Positions 26,521 through 35,670 of a DNA stretch of 64,000 nucleotides are shown in pieces. Origin of the DNA: Arcicella lustrica (GTDB lineage: Bacteria > Bacteroidota > Bacteroidia > Cytophagales > Spirosomataceae); contig NZ_JAYGIM010000022.1 of assembly GCF_034930985.1 (NCBI RefSeq), positions 1 through 64,000 on the forward strand, read 5' to 3'. The translations under genes were made by a program, and so were the position numbers. The notes beneath the pieces were generated by a model, which saw only the letters and a program-made list of their open reading frames with translations, did not search any database and was not told the DNA's origin. The stretch's first letter is position 1, and the number at the start of each line of letters is the position of its first letter.

Positions 26521-27519
26521 TTACTCTTCTCTCTTCCCTTTTCGGGCTTGCAACAAGCCTTGTTTGATGAGTTCGTTATTTTTCCAAGCTTTAATGGCTG
26601 TTTTAAATTTAGCTTTATCTTCTTTGGAAACTGTTTCTAAATCTGATAAATCTGGTTTGCCAGCATTTACCCAAGCAGTGTACCAAAAATCTGCAACGCT
26701 TTCGCTTGATAATATCATCTGATTATTGATAGTATTGCCTAAACGTTCTCCGTAAGCCTTAGCAAATTCGCCTGTGTAATTCTTCCTCATTTGTCCAAAA
26801 CGCTCTGAACGTTTAAATTTTCTTTCCTCAGTAAAACCAATGCTAGCATTAATTTCTTCTTTGAAAACGCCATCTAATAATTTGCTGGTTGCTGCGATTT
26901 TTTTCCAAATTTCAGCCAAAGGGTCTTTAATGTATTTGGCTTTATGTTTTGTATGAAGATTATAACTTTCAATATTCATCTCTGGTACAGCAGTTTCCCA
27001 AAGTGAGTGAAGTCCCTTTTGGTTGGTCAACTGTCCATCGTAATTATAACTTGTGTGTAAAGGCACGTGCGCATCCGAAATATAATGTCCTAAATCTGCT
27101 GCATAAAATAAAATACTGTCTTTCATTTTACTACGGAAAGCATTGGTCAATTTCTCTTGCATATCTACTACTACCCACGGTAAAGTACCATATTCTTTCA
27201 GTGTGTCAACAGAGTATTTCTTTACAGCCGAATCCCAATCTTGCGGAATAGCATTTAAAGGATCTTTACCATAAACTGGGGCATCTAAATCAATAAAGTG
27301 TTTTGGAGCTTCTGTTTTATCGGTATTTCTACGAACATCTGGACGAACAGAATTATAAACCATGTAGTCTTCATTCTTCATAAAAAAGGTTGACAATTTC
27401 TTAGGCAAAGCATAAGCCGTAATTTGATGAATGGTTTTGTGACCTAAAAAGCCCCAAGAACAACAGACTAACAGTATTAAAAGAGCAAGGATTGCATTAA
27501 GTTTTGGTAGTTGTTTCAT
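26521..27519 (-). CDS. S1/P1-type nuclease / zinc-dependent phospholipase C-like protein
   Basis: A 332-residue exported protein. The signal peptide ends just before WGFLGHKTIHQIT, where the N-terminal Trp of the mature protein and nearby His are zinc ligands in this fold. Further ligands lie in HFIDLD, LGHYISDAHVPLHTSYNYDG and GLHSLWE. The family (trinuclear zinc, all helical) includes single-strand nucleases with 3'-nucleotidase activity and phospholipases C; the sequence does not settle which. It likely scavenges phosphate or nucleotides in the periplasm. A candidate promoter with both boxes lies about 100 bp upstream. Confidence 0.85.
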   Translation of the reverse strand: MKQLPKLNAILALLILLVCCSWGFLGHKTIHQITAYALPKKLSTFFMKNEDYMVYNSVRPDVRRNTDKTEAPKHFIDLDAPVYGKDPLNAIPQDWDSAVKKYSVDTLKEYGTLPWVVVDMQEKLTNAFRSKMKDSILFYAADLGHYISDAHVPLHTSYNYDGQLTNQKGLHSLWETAVPEMNIESYNLHTKHKAKYIKDPLAEIWKKIAATSKLLDGVFKEEINASIGFTEERKFKRSERFGQMRKNYTGEFAKAYGERLGNTINNQMILSSESVADFWYTAWVNAGKPDLSDLETVSKEDKAKFKTAIKAWKNNELIKQGLLQARKGKREE

Positions 27520-27620
27520 GAATTTAATTTTGCTGATGAAAAATTAGTGAATTGATTATAAATTAGAATTTGTTAATTAGCAACGAACTTGATTCTCAAT
27601 TAAATTAATTGGTATCAAAA

Positions 27621-27652
27621 CAAAGATAGAATGAAAGAGATTATATTATCAA
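27621..27652 (-). promoter_or_regulatory. Candidate promoter of the S1/P1-type gene
   Basis: On the minus strand TTG (27652-27650) is followed after 21 nt by TATCTTTG (27628-27621), matching the Bacteroidota TTG / TAnnTTTG arrangement. It lies about 100 bp upstream of the start codon. Confidence 0.45.
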
Positions 27653-27706
27653 CTTGATGATTTAAGTAATAATTAATTCTTTCAGATTTTAGCAAGCAAT
27701 TACTCT

Positions 27707-28171
27707 TTAAAAGTTTAATTCAAAGTATAATACTTCATCCAAAGGATTATAAACATAAGCTGATGTTTCTTTAAAACCAAAAGAACGATACAAAGCGATA
27801 GCTTCCGTCAAACTGGTTAAAGTATCCAATTTCATGGTTTGATAATGGGCATTTTTAGCGAAAGTGATTAATTCTTCAACCAATTTTCTACCAACTTTCA
27901 GTCCTCTAGCTGTTGGTTTTACGTAAAGGCGTTTCATTTCACAAACGCCATCAGCAATGAGTTTTAGCGCAATACAACCTACAATTTCCTGATTGATTTT
28001 GGCAAGAATAATACAGCCTTTGGGTGCTGCATATACTTTTGATAAAGATTGTAATTCCTCTTCAAAATGCTGAAAACAAAGGTCAATCTTCAAATATTCA
28101 GCATATTCTATAAAGATTTTTCTTACTTCATCTAATTCCTCAGGTGAGTAATTCACATAATGGAATTGCAT
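27707..28171 (-). CDS. GNAT family N-acetyltransferase
   Basis: A 154-residue acetyltransferase. The central GCIALKLIADGVCEMKRLYV strand-loop is followed by the acetyl-CoA pyrophosphate loop KPTARGLKVGRKLVEELI, then the typical C-terminal LDTLTSLTEAIALYRSFGFK. The acceptor is unknown. It is monocistronic and divergent from the ferritin-like gene by about 70 bp. Confidence 0.9.
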   Translation of the reverse strand: MQFHYVNYSPEELDEVRKIFIEYAEYLKIDLCFQHFEEELQSLSKVYAAPKGCIILAKINQEIVGCIALKLIADGVCEMKRLYVKPTARGLKVGRKLVEELITFAKNAHYQTMKLDTLTSLTEAIALYRSFGFKETSAYVYNPLDEVLYFELNF

Positions 28172-28241
28172 ATTTTTAATTTTGTGAGTAAATAATTAAG
28201 GATAAAAAAAATTGAATGAAAATCACTTACTAATTTTGGGT

Positions 28242-28859
28242 ATGAAATTACAAGAAATATTCCGAAACATCATTGCTAACGATTCTCTTCACTCTCGATT
28301 CTTGAATACTCTTTCATTAATGGAGAATACAGGTGCAAGAAAAATATCGGCTTCAGAAGATAAAACTAAGGTTTCTTATATCGTTTTGAAGCACGCAGCC
28401 GAAGAAGCACGTCATGCTTTTTACTTAAAAAAGCAAATTCAGAAGGTCGGAAAAATAGCAGATTTCCCAACCTACGAAAACCCATATCTCATCGCTCCTT
28501 TTGCGAGTTATACTTATTTACATACGCTGGACATTCAGGTTTGTAGATATTTAAAAAGCAGCTTGAAGCTTTCAGGAAGTGATTTGAGATATGCCGCTTA
28601 TCTATTGGTTACTTATGCCATTGAAGTAAGAGCCGACGAATTGTATCCTGCCTATCAAGAATTACTTGATGAAGTATCGTCTAAAGTAAACATGAAATCA
28701 ATCATTGTTGAAGAAGAAGGACATTTGGCAGAGATGATTAGTCAATTAAAAGAGTTTTCTCCTGAATGGGAAACGCACGCTAAAATCGCTTGTGATATTG
28801 AAAAGACTTTGTTCGACCAATGGATTGTTTCGATTGGGAAAGAGTTAGGGGTTAATTAA
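28242..28859 (+). CDS. Ferritin-like (diiron-type) protein of unknown function
   Basis: A 205-residue helical protein. Two E-x2-H pairs typical of ferritin-like diiron centres can be seen: AAEEARHAF in the second helix and VEEEGHLAEM in the last, with further acidic residues (LMENTGARK, YAIEVRADELY) in the partner helices. This layout can bind two irons between four helices, as in diiron oxygenases, rubrerythrin-like and tRNA-modifying MiaE-like proteins. I cannot place it in a named family. The ATG at 28242 is used; a TTG at 28212 would add ten residues. No partner gene is evident. Confidence 0.75.
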   Translation: MKLQEIFRNIIANDSLHSRFLNTLSLMENTGARKISASEDKTKVSYIVLKHAAEEARHAFYLKKQIQKVGKIADFPTYENPYLIAPFASYTYLHTLDIQVCRYLKSSLKLSGSDLRYAAYLLVTYAIEVRADELYPAYQELLDEVSSKVNMKSIIVEEEGHLAEMISQLKEFSPEWETHAKIACDIEKTLFDQWIVSIGKELGVN

Positions 28860-28874
28860 TAGCTTTTAGCTATG

Positions 28875-28909
28875 AGCTATGAGCTTTTTTTATTTAAAGG
28901 CTCATAGCT
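28875..28909. terminator. Hairpin terminator between convergent genes
   Basis: A 10-bp stem AGCTATGAGC/GCTCATAGCT (28875-28884 with 28900-28909), with a T-rich loop. Related TATGAGC repeats occur just upstream in the same gap and near 6735-6755. Confidence 0.6.
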
Positions 28910-28915
28910 GACAGC

Positions 28916-29770
28916 TTACAAAGAATTTCTTCTAATAAACACAAAAGGATTTCTGATGTGTTCTTTTTTGCCACTCAGAATTAAGTCGGCAGCGTTTTTT
29001 CCTAATTGAAAATGATCGGTAGCAACTACCGTAATTCCTCCAGAAAGTATTTCCTTAATCGGTGTTTCGTTATAGGAAACGATGCCAATATCTTCTCCTA
29101 CTTTCATCTTTTTATGTTGGCAACACATCAGCGTTTCTGCCAAATATCTTTCCGAAAGAATCAAATATGCTTCTTTACTTCTGATGGTATTTTCTTCTAC
29201 TTCTGAATAAATGTTGTACTGCAATTGATGTTCTTTAGCAAACTTCTTCAGTCCTTCAATTACGAAATAAGCGTTGGCATAATGCTCCTGAATAATACAA
29301 TTGATTGTACTATATTTCATGATAGCTTCCTTCGCTTTGAACAAAGCTTCGTAAATATCTTGCTCGAAATCTTGATAAACGCAAGCGTAATTTCCCCGAA
29401 TAAATTCATTCCTTTTTTCTAAAAGAATCAATTTCCCAGTTGGAATACTGTTGACGGTTTTGAGGAAATCTTCGTTCGGGCAATTGGCATGAAGCATAAA
29501 AGCGAAGTAATCATACTGATTGATTTTCTCTTTTATGACCTTTTCAAAATGAAAAGCGTTCTGGGTACTGAACTGATGAATGTATAAATCTACCGTAGCT
29601 TTCCCTTCAATTTCATTCATAAAACCATCGTAGATTTCATGTTTAAAATCGTTCAGCCTACTAAAAACCATCAGGATTTTTAGCTCTTTTTTTTGAAGGC
29701 TTCTGTGCGAATTGGCTATTTGTGCTGTCAATGAGAGTGTCTTTTTTGTCTTATTGTGTCCAAGTAACAT
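28916..29770 (-). CDS. Sensor-domain paralogue of the adjacent GntR regulator, lacking the DNA-binding domain
   Basis: A 284-residue protein that aligns with residues ~90-342 of the divergent GntR-type regulator at 30100. Paired segments include KILMVFSRLNDFKHEIYDGF with KVFFLVGKITENNKAIFNAF, GEDIGIVSYNETPIKEILSG with GKEIGLISLNDNCYKEILAG, and C-termini FIRRNSL and VLRKSL. This is a LacI-type periplasmic-binding-protein fold used as a sugar sensor. There is no winged-helix at the N-terminus, only a short basic leader, and no HTH remnant was found upstream. No export signal is seen, so it is probably cytosolic and may bind ligand or pair with its neighbour. Confidence 0.75.
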   Translation of the reverse strand: MLLGHNKTKKTLSLTAQIANSHRSLQKKELKILMVFSRLNDFKHEIYDGFMNEIEGKATVDLYIHQFSTQNAFHFEKVIKEKINQYDYFAFMLHANCPNEDFLKTVNSIPTGKLILLEKRNEFIRGNYACVYQDFEQDIYEALFKAKEAIMKYSTINCIIQEHYANAYFVIEGLKKFAKEHQLQYNIYSEVEENTIRSKEAYLILSERYLAETLMCCQHKKMKVGEDIGIVSYNETPIKEILSGGITVVATDHFQLGKNAADLILSGKKEHIRNPFVFIRRNSL

Positions 29771-30099
29771 ATTTCCGAAGAACTAAATATCCTGTTTTAC
29801 ACCGAGCGTAAAAGACAGGTCATATCAGGACACAAAATACTCATTTTCACAGTTTTGCAAAATATATACCAGCATTTGCAAGAAATGTCCTAACCATCAG
29901 AAGCATTTAGCAACTAATTTTACGAAACAATTACTGCACTATTTCAATAATTTATTTGACTTATTAAATCATTCAAAGCACTCGTTTTATTTAAAGTCAA
30001 AAATTACAGTTGAAGCAAAATGTAATTGTATTATTTATCACTTGCGTATTACCTGCTATTACCAATATATAAATAACCCAATTTTATCCAACCAATAAA
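29771..30099. other. Divergent regulatory region of the GntR pair
   Basis: 329 bp, strongly A+T-rich, between the divergent sensor paralogue and GntR genes. Repeated AGGAC/GTCC-type words near 29815-29830 and 29887-29893 could be part of an operator, but no clear palindrome was seen. No gene was recognised. Confidence 0.4.
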
Positions 30100-31128
30100 A
30101 TGATAAAGACATTCAGAGAGTTTTCTCAAAACAAGCAAGATTCAAAAACACCAAAATATCAACAACTGGTAAATACTTTGTTGATTGATATTGAAAGCGG
30201 AAACTTACAAACGGGTGAACGCCTTCCTTCCATCAACGAAGCTAGTGAAGAGTGCTACTTGTCTCGTGATACTGTTGAACGTGCTTATTCAGAACTTCAT
30301 CGTTTGGGCGTTATTACTTCTATTTTCAGAAAAGGATATTTTATTTCTGGGAAGTCAGCCAAAACCAAAACGAAAGTATTTTTCCTAGTTGGGAAAATTA
30401 CAGAAAACAACAAAGCTATTTTTAATGCTTTTGTGAATGCCTCTAACAAAGATGTAACGGTTGATATTTTCACTTACAATTACAAGAGTGATAATTTCAG
30501 AGAAATCATCAACAGCCATCTTGGTAATTATCACTACTATGTTATCATGCCTCACTTAATTGAGGAAAGTGAAGAAAACATTAAATGTTTAAAGAAGATT
30601 TCTGGCGAACGCCTTATCTTTTTAGAACAATCGTTAGCATCACTTCATGGATTGAATTCAAGTATTTTGAGTAATTCGGGTGATGAGATTGCACAAGTAA
30701 TGCAACAAAACTTAAAGCATTTCAAGAAATACAAAACCTTGAATTTGGTATTGACAGAAGACGAGTACTTCGATTCTGAATTGATTACTGGTTTTAGAGA
30801 TTTCTGTGAGACAAATCATTTCGATTTCCAAGTGTTGGATGGCTTTCAAGATGAAGAAGTAATGCAAGGAAATGCTTACTTGACGATGGATGACATTGAT
30901 TTAGTAGCAGTAATTAAATCAGCAGAACAACAAAACTTTACATTGGGCAAAGAAATTGGTTTAATCTCTTTGAACGACAATTGTTATAAAGAAATATTAG
31001 CCGGTGGCATCACGATAATATCCTCAAAGCCTACTGAGATTGGAAAAATGGCCGCCAACATTATCCAAGCCGGTAAACGCCAACAGGTACAAGTACCGAT
31101 GGAAATGGTTTTAAGGAAATCACTTTAA
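30100..31128 (+). CDS. GntR family regulator with LacI-type sensor domain
   Basis: A 342-residue transcription factor. The GntR winged helix covers about 15-85 (PKYQQLVNTLLIDIESGNLQ, GERLPSINEASEECYLSRDT, VERAYSELHRLGVI), followed by a periplasmic-binding-protein sensor domain (about 90-340) ending GGITIISSKPTEIGKMAANI. In Bacteroidota this architecture controls monosaccharide use. No sugar genes are beside it, so the regulon is elsewhere or is the divergent sensor paralogue. A good terminator follows before leuS. Confidence 0.9.
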   Translation: MIKTFREFSQNKQDSKTPKYQQLVNTLLIDIESGNLQTGERLPSINEASEECYLSRDTVERAYSELHRLGVITSIFRKGYFISGKSAKTKTKVFFLVGKITENNKAIFNAFVNASNKDVTVDIFTYNYKSDNFREIINSHLGNYHYYVIMPHLIEESEENIKCLKKISGERLIFLEQSLASLHGLNSSILSNSGDEIAQVMQQNLKHFKKYKTLNLVLTEDEYFDSELITGFRDFCETNHFDFQVLDGFQDEEVMQGNAYLTMDDIDLVAVIKSAEQQNFTLGKEIGLISLNDNCYKEILAGGITIISSKPTEIGKMAANIIQAGKRQQVQVPMEMVLRKSL

Positions 31129-31184
31129 AAGCACTTTTTTAATTGAAAAATAGGCTAAGATGATAAAAATCTTATCCCTTGTTT

Positions 31185-31220
31185 ACAACCTTGACTATCT
31201 TTAGTCAAGGTTGTTTTGTT
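31185..31220 (+). terminator. Intrinsic terminator after the GntR gene
   Basis: A perfect 13-bp stem (31185-31197 with 31202-31214; ACAACCTTGACTA and its complement), 4-nt loop and a T-rich tail. Confidence 0.85.
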
Positions 31221-31249
31221 TTCATGGCTCTTTTTCTGTTAAAATCCTG

Positions 31250-31257
31250 TAATTTTG
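31250..31257 (+). promoter_or_regulatory. Possible -7 box for leuS
   Basis: TAATTTTG matches TAnnTTTG, 70 bp before the leuS ATG and just downstream of the previous terminator. No -33 TTG at the usual spacing is evident. Confidence 0.4.
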
Positions 31258-31327
31258 CAACTCTAAAAAAATTATCTTGTAGCCAAATCACACTTATTGT
31301 TAATGACTACAACAAAAACCACAAGCA

Positions 31328-34135
31328 ATGGAATACAATTTCAAAGAAACAGAACAGAAATGGAGAAAGTTTTGGGAAGAAAACCAAACCTATAAAACAG
31401 AGATTAATCACGATAAACCAAAGTACTATGTTTTGGATATGTTTCCTTATCCATCAGGTGCTGGTTTACATGTTGGTCATCCACTTGGTTATATCGCTTC
31501 TGACATTATCGCTCGTTACAAACGTTTGAAAGGTTTTAATGTATTGCATCCAATGGGTTTTGATTCATTCGGTTTACCTGCCGAACAATATGCCATCCAG
31601 ACGGGGCAACATCCTGCGATTACTACCGAAGAAAATATTACTACTTATATTCGTCAGCTAAAACAAATTGGTTTTAGTTATGACTGGTCTCGTGAAGTAC
31701 GTACTTCTGATGCCAAATATTACAAATGGACGCAGTGGATTTTCATGCAATTGTTCAAGCATTATTATGATAAAGATGCTAACAAGGCTTTACCGATTGC
31801 TTCTTTAGTAGAACGTTTTGCAATTTCTGGTAACAAAGGCATTAATGCCGTTTGTGATGAAGATACACCAAACTTTACTGCGGAAGAATGGAATGGAATG
31901 AACGAACAAGAGCAACAAACTTTGTTATTGAAATTCCGTTTGACTTTCCCTGATGATTCTGTGGTAAACTGGTGTCCAGCTTTAGGAACAGTTTTGGCGA
32001 ATGATGAAATCAAAGATGGCGTTTCAGAACGTGGTGGTTATCCTGTTGAACAGAAAAAAATGAAGCAGTGGGCAATGCGTATTACTGCTTATGCCGATAG
32101 ATTAATCGACGGATTGAACGAAGTAGATTGGTCAGACGCTTTGAAAGAACAACAACGCAACTGGATTGGTAGAAGTACGGGTGCAAGTGTGAAATTTAAA
32201 GTTGATGCTTCGACTGTTCAAGAAAATGCACCTGAATTTATTGAAGTATTTACGACTCGTGTTGATACCATTTATGGTGTTTCGTTTATGGTAATTGCTC
32301 CAGAACATGAGTACGTTCCATTCTTGACAACATCAGAACAAAAAGCCACAGTTGATGAGTATATAAAATGGGTAGCTTCAAGAACGGAATTAGACCGTAT
32401 GTCGGAAGTGAAAAAAGTAACGGGTGCATTTACAGGTAGCTATGTAATCAATCCATTTAACGACGAGAAAATTCCTATTTTCTTAGCAGATTATGTTTTG
32501 GCGGGCTACGGAACAGGTGCAGTTATGGGCGTACCTTCAGGCGACCAACGTGACTGGAATTTTGCGAAACATTTCGATTTACCAATTGTGCCAATTTTAG
32601 ATGCACAAAAAGATATTGAAGAACAAGCCGATAATACCAAAGAAGGAAAATACATCAATTCAGGAATTATCGACGGCATGGGATACAAAGAAGCAACGGC
32701 AACTTTGACAAAATGGTTAGAAGAAAAAGGAATCGGTAAAGGTAAAATTCAATATCGTTTGCGTAATGCAGTATTCAGTCGCCAACGTTATTGGGGCGAG
32801 CCAGTACCAGCGTACTTCAAAGACGGTTTACCATATTTGATTGAAGAAAGCGAATTGCCTTTAGAATTACCAGTAATCGACAAATACCTACCAACCGAAA
32901 CAGGCGAGCCACCATTAGGACGTGCAGAAGGTTGGAAGTACAAAGGCGAATACGAATATGAATTGTCAACAATGCCGGGTTGGGCAGGTTCGTCATGGTA
33001 TTGGTATCGTTATATGGATGCCCAAAATGAGCAAGAATTTGCTTCGTCAGAAGCTATCAATTACTGGAAAGCTGTTGATTTATACTTAGGCGGTTCAGAA
33101 CACGCTACTGGACACTTATTGTACAGCCGTTTCTGGAATAAATTCTTGAAAGATTTAGGATTAGTACCCGAAGAAGAATTTGCTAAGAAATTGATTAATC
33201 AAGGCATGATTCAAGGGCGTTCTAATTTTGTATATCGTGTGAAATCTTCTGTGGGCGAAGGCAAAAATCCAGTCTTTGTTTCATTCGGTTTGAAAGAACA
33301 ATATGAAACTACGCCAATCCACGTGGATGTAAACATTGTTTCAAACGAAGTATTGGATATAACAGCTTTTAAAAACTGGCGTTCAGATTTTGAAAATGCT
33401 GAATTTATTTTAGAAGATGGCAAATATATCTGCGGTGTAGAAGTAGAGAAAATGTCAAAATCTAAATACAACGTAGTCAATCCAGACGTTTTAGTCGATA
33501 AAGTTGGTGCAGATACTTTGCGTTTGTACGAAATGTTCTTAGGTCCATTAGAGCAAGCCAAGCCTTGGAATACCAATGGTATCGACGGTTCATTCCGTTT
33601 TATCAAAAAAGTATGGCGTTTGTTCTATGACGATTTGGGAAATTTCAAAGTAAAAGATGAAGCTCCAACGCCAGCAGAATTGAAGGTTTTACATACTTGT
33701 ATCAAGAAAGTAGAAGAAGATTTAGAGCGTTATTCATTCAATACAGTAGTTTCTACTTTGATGATTTGCGTAAATGATTTAGGTACATTGAAATGTAATA
33801 AGAAAGCAATCTTGCAAGAATTAGTCATTTTGATGTCGTCATACACGCCACACATTGCTGAAGAACTTTGGGTATTGTTAGGCAACGAAGCAGGAACAAT
33901 TTCTTATGCTACTTTCCCTAAATTCAATGCTTCTTTATTGGTAGAAGCTAATTTCGATTATCCGATTTCAATCAACGGTAAAGTAAGAGCAAACATCTCT
34001 TTCCCAACCGATGCGATTCCAGCGGATATTGAAGCAGGCGTATTAGCCAATGAAGTAGTACAAAAATGGTTAGACGGCAAAGCTCCTAAAAAAGTAATCG
34101 TCGTTCCAAAACGTATTGTGAATGTAGTGTTGTAA
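31328..34135 (+). CDS. leuS: Leucyl-tRNA synthetase
   Basis: A 935-residue class I aminoacyl-tRNA synthetase of bacterial LeuRS type. It has the HIGH-like motif within PYPSGAGLHVGHPLGY (near residue 45), the leucine-specific insertion and editing domain (RVDTIYGVSFMVIAPEH, GTGAVMGVPSGDQRDW), the WAGSSWYWYRYMD segment, and KMSKSKYN near residue 708. A C-terminal anticodon-binding and LeuS-specific domain ends KKVIVVPKRIVNVVL. It charges tRNA-Leu in the cytosol. It is flanked by terminators on both sides, so it is probably transcribed alone. Confidence 0.98.
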   Translation: MEYNFKETEQKWRKFWEENQTYKTEINHDKPKYYVLDMFPYPSGAGLHVGHPLGYIASDIIARYKRLKGFNVLHPMGFDSFGLPAEQYAIQTGQHPAITTEENITTYIRQLKQIGFSYDWSREVRTSDAKYYKWTQWIFMQLFKHYYDKDANKALPIASLVERFAISGNKGINAVCDEDTPNFTAEEWNGMNEQEQQTLLLKFRLTFPDDSVVNWCPALGTVLANDEIKDGVSERGGYPVEQKKMKQWAMRITAYADRLIDGLNEVDWSDALKEQQRNWIGRSTGASVKFKVDASTVQENAPEFIEVFTTRVDTIYGVSFMVIAPEHEYVPFLTTSEQKATVDEYIKWVASRTELDRMSEVKKVTGAFTGSYVINPFNDEKIPIFLADYVLAGYGTGAVMGVPSGDQRDWNFAKHFDLPIVPILDAQKDIEEQADNTKEGKYINSGIIDGMGYKEATATLTKWLEEKGIGKGKIQYRLRNAVFSRQRYWGEPVPAYFKDGLPYLIEESELPLELPVIDKYLPTETGEPPLGRAEGWKYKGEYEYELSTMPGWAGSSWYWYRYMDAQNEQEFASSEAINYWKAVDLYLGGSEHATGHLLYSRFWNKFLKDLGLVPEEEFAKKLINQGMIQGRSNFVYRVKSSVGEGKNPVFVSFGLKEQYETTPIHVDVNIVSNEVLDITAFKNWRSDFENAEFILEDGKYICGVEVEKMSKSKYNVVNPDVLVDKVGADTLRLYEMFLGPLEQAKPWNTNGIDGSFRFIKKVWRLFYDDLGNFKVKDEAPTPAELKVLHTCIKKVEEDLERYSFNTVVSTLMICVNDLGTLKCNKKAILQELVILMSSYTPHIAEELWVLLGNEAGTISYATFPKFNASLLVEANFDYPISINGKVRANISFPTDAIPADIEAGVLANEVVQKWLDGKAPKKVIVVPKRIVNVVL

Positions 34136-34167
34136 GGTAGTTTATTTACGAAGATTTAATTCTATTC

Positions 34168-34206
34168 AATCCTATGAGGTTTTTGAAACCTCATAGGATT
34201 TTTTTT
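34168..34206 (+). terminator. Intrinsic terminator after leuS
   Basis: A perfect 15-bp stem (34168-34182 with 34186-34200; AATCCTATGAGGTTT and its complement), 3-nt loop, then six T residues. Confidence 0.92.
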
Positions 34207-34296
34207 GTTTATACAACTTGAATACTTTTAAAATTTGCAGAGAAGAGCATTTATTTCTAAATTTATATATACAAGTTTTATCTAAAAGATACTGTT

Positions 34297-34545
34297 ATGA
34301 ACGCTAAATTGACCCTCACAATAGAGCAAGCTGTTATTGATAAGGCAAAAAAATATGCCAAAGAAAAAGAACGAAGCTTATCCGATTTAATTGAAAGTTA
34401 TCTAAAAACACTCCCAGTAGATAACCCTCAAGATGAAATTGAATTAACACCAATTGTGAAATCTTTAAAAGGTACTTTTTCTGCCCCTGAGAAATTAGAC
34501 TACAAAGAAGAATTAAGTAATAGTTTATCTGAAAAGTATTTATAA
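34297..34545 (+). CDS. DUF6364-type antitoxin
   Basis: An 82-residue protein whose N-terminus (LTLTIEQAVIDKAKKYAKEK, RSLSDLIESYLKTL) is a ribbon-helix-helix-like DNA-binding segment of the DUF6364 kind, followed by an acidic, probably unstructured tail (TPIVKSLKGTFSAPEKLDYK) that would wrap the toxin. It sits 3 bp before a PIN-domain gene, the standard order of a type II toxin-antitoxin operon. It likely represses its own promoter. Confidence 0.88.
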   Translation: MNAKLTLTIEQAVIDKAKKYAKEKERSLSDLIESYLKTLPVDNPQDEIELTPIVKSLKGTFSAPEKLDYKEELSNSLSEKYL

Positions 34546-34548
34546 ATT

Positions 34549-34971
34549 ATGACAAGGATTTTAATTGATACAGATATAATTCTTGATTTTTTCTTCGATA
34601 GAGAACCCTTCTCTGAAAATGCAGCAAAAATTTTATCACTTTGTGAGTCGAAACAAATAAAAGGATTCATTACTCCAGTAATCATTAGTAATGTCTATTA
34701 CTTGCTAAGAAAAACAGCTTCACATGAAAAAGTAATTGGAAAACTTAGCGTACTCATTTCTATTATGGAAATTTTAATCATAGATAGAAAAGCAATTATT
34801 ATGGCTTTGAAATCAGAGTTCAAAGATTTTGAAGATGCTTTACAAAACTATTCAGCAGAGTTGAATACAGAGATTGACATCATCATCACACGTAATACCA
34901 AAGATTACAAACACAGCTCCCTATCTGTCATGACACCTGAAAACTATTTAAAATCAAAACCTAATCATTAA
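34549..34971 (+). CDS. PIN domain toxin (VapC-like ribonuclease)
   Basis: A 140-residue PIN-domain protein. Acidic active-site candidates are in ILIDTDIILDFF (Asp7, Asp9), the central LSLCES region, FKDFEDALQNYSAE and the IIITRNTKDY strand. PIN toxins cut specific RNAs with Mg2+/Mn2+ when free of antitoxin. It starts 3 bp after the DUF6364 gene. A different PIN pair (DUF2281-linked) lies at 48559-49157. Confidence 0.88.
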   Translation: MTRILIDTDIILDFFFDREPFSENAAKILSLCESKQIKGFITPVIISNVYYLLRKTASHEKVIGKLSVLISIMEILIIDRKAIIMALKSEFKDFEDALQNYSAELNTEIDIIITRNTKDYKHSSLSVMTPENYLKSKPNH

Positions 34972-35099
34972 GAAATCAATATCCTATCTCCTACCTTAAT
35001 ATACCCAATTCTCAAAAATAACAATCTCTTCAAGTGCTTTTAGTTTTTTATCCTTAACTTCAAAAACTAAAATATACCTTTCATCAAATTATCTTTTTT

Positions 35100-35633
35100 A
35101 TGGAATTACAAGCCTTACAATATCCCATTGGAAAATGGGTCCCTCAAGAAACGCATACTTGGGAAGAGATTCAAGAAAAAATAGCTTTGTTAAAAACGAT
35201 TCCTGCAAAATATAAGGAAGTAACTGCTGAATTAAGCGAGGAGGATTTATTGAAACAATATCGTGAAGGTAGTTGGTCGGTCAGACAAATCATTCACCAT
35301 GTTGCCGATATGCACGTTTTGTATTTTGTTCGTTTTAAACATGCTCTCACTGAAGTGAATTCGGAAGCTGTGGTAGGAAAAGTTGATGCTTGGGCAAATT
35401 TAGAGGAAGCAAAAACGGCTCCTATTGATTTCTCTTTGACTTTATTAGCAGGTGTTCATCAGCGTTGGACGTATCTTTTAGAACAAATGACGGAAGAAGA
35501 TTTTCAAAAAGGATTTTATCATCCAACACGTAAGATGTACATGACCTTGAAAGATGCCGTTGATATTGGCGTTTGGCATAGTCAACATCATTTGGCACAT
35601 ATTAAAATTGCACTAGGAATTGCCCAATCATAG
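35100..35633 (+). CDS. YfiT/BstA-type DinB protein, putative bacillithiol transferase
   Basis: A 177-residue four-helix-bundle protein of the DinB/YfiT group. The family N-terminus (LQYPIGKWVPQETHTWEEIQ), WSVRQIIHHVADMH and WHSQHHLAH supply the three histidines of the metal site. YfiT proteins were called metal-dependent hydrolases and related members transfer bacillithiol to electrophiles. The presence of bshB1 in the same window supports this reading. The gene stands alone and is followed by the dispersed repeat. Confidence 0.85.
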   Translation: MELQALQYPIGKWVPQETHTWEEIQEKIALLKTIPAKYKEVTAELSEEDLLKQYREGSWSVRQIIHHVADMHVLYFVRFKHALTEVNSEAVVGKVDAWANLEEAKTAPIDFSLTLLAGVHQRWTYLLEQMTEEDFQKGFYHPTRKMYMTLKDAVDIGVWHSQHHLAHIKIALGIAQS

Positions 35634-35670
35634 AAATTATCTAATACAAAAAGTTTTAAAGTCTTCTATA

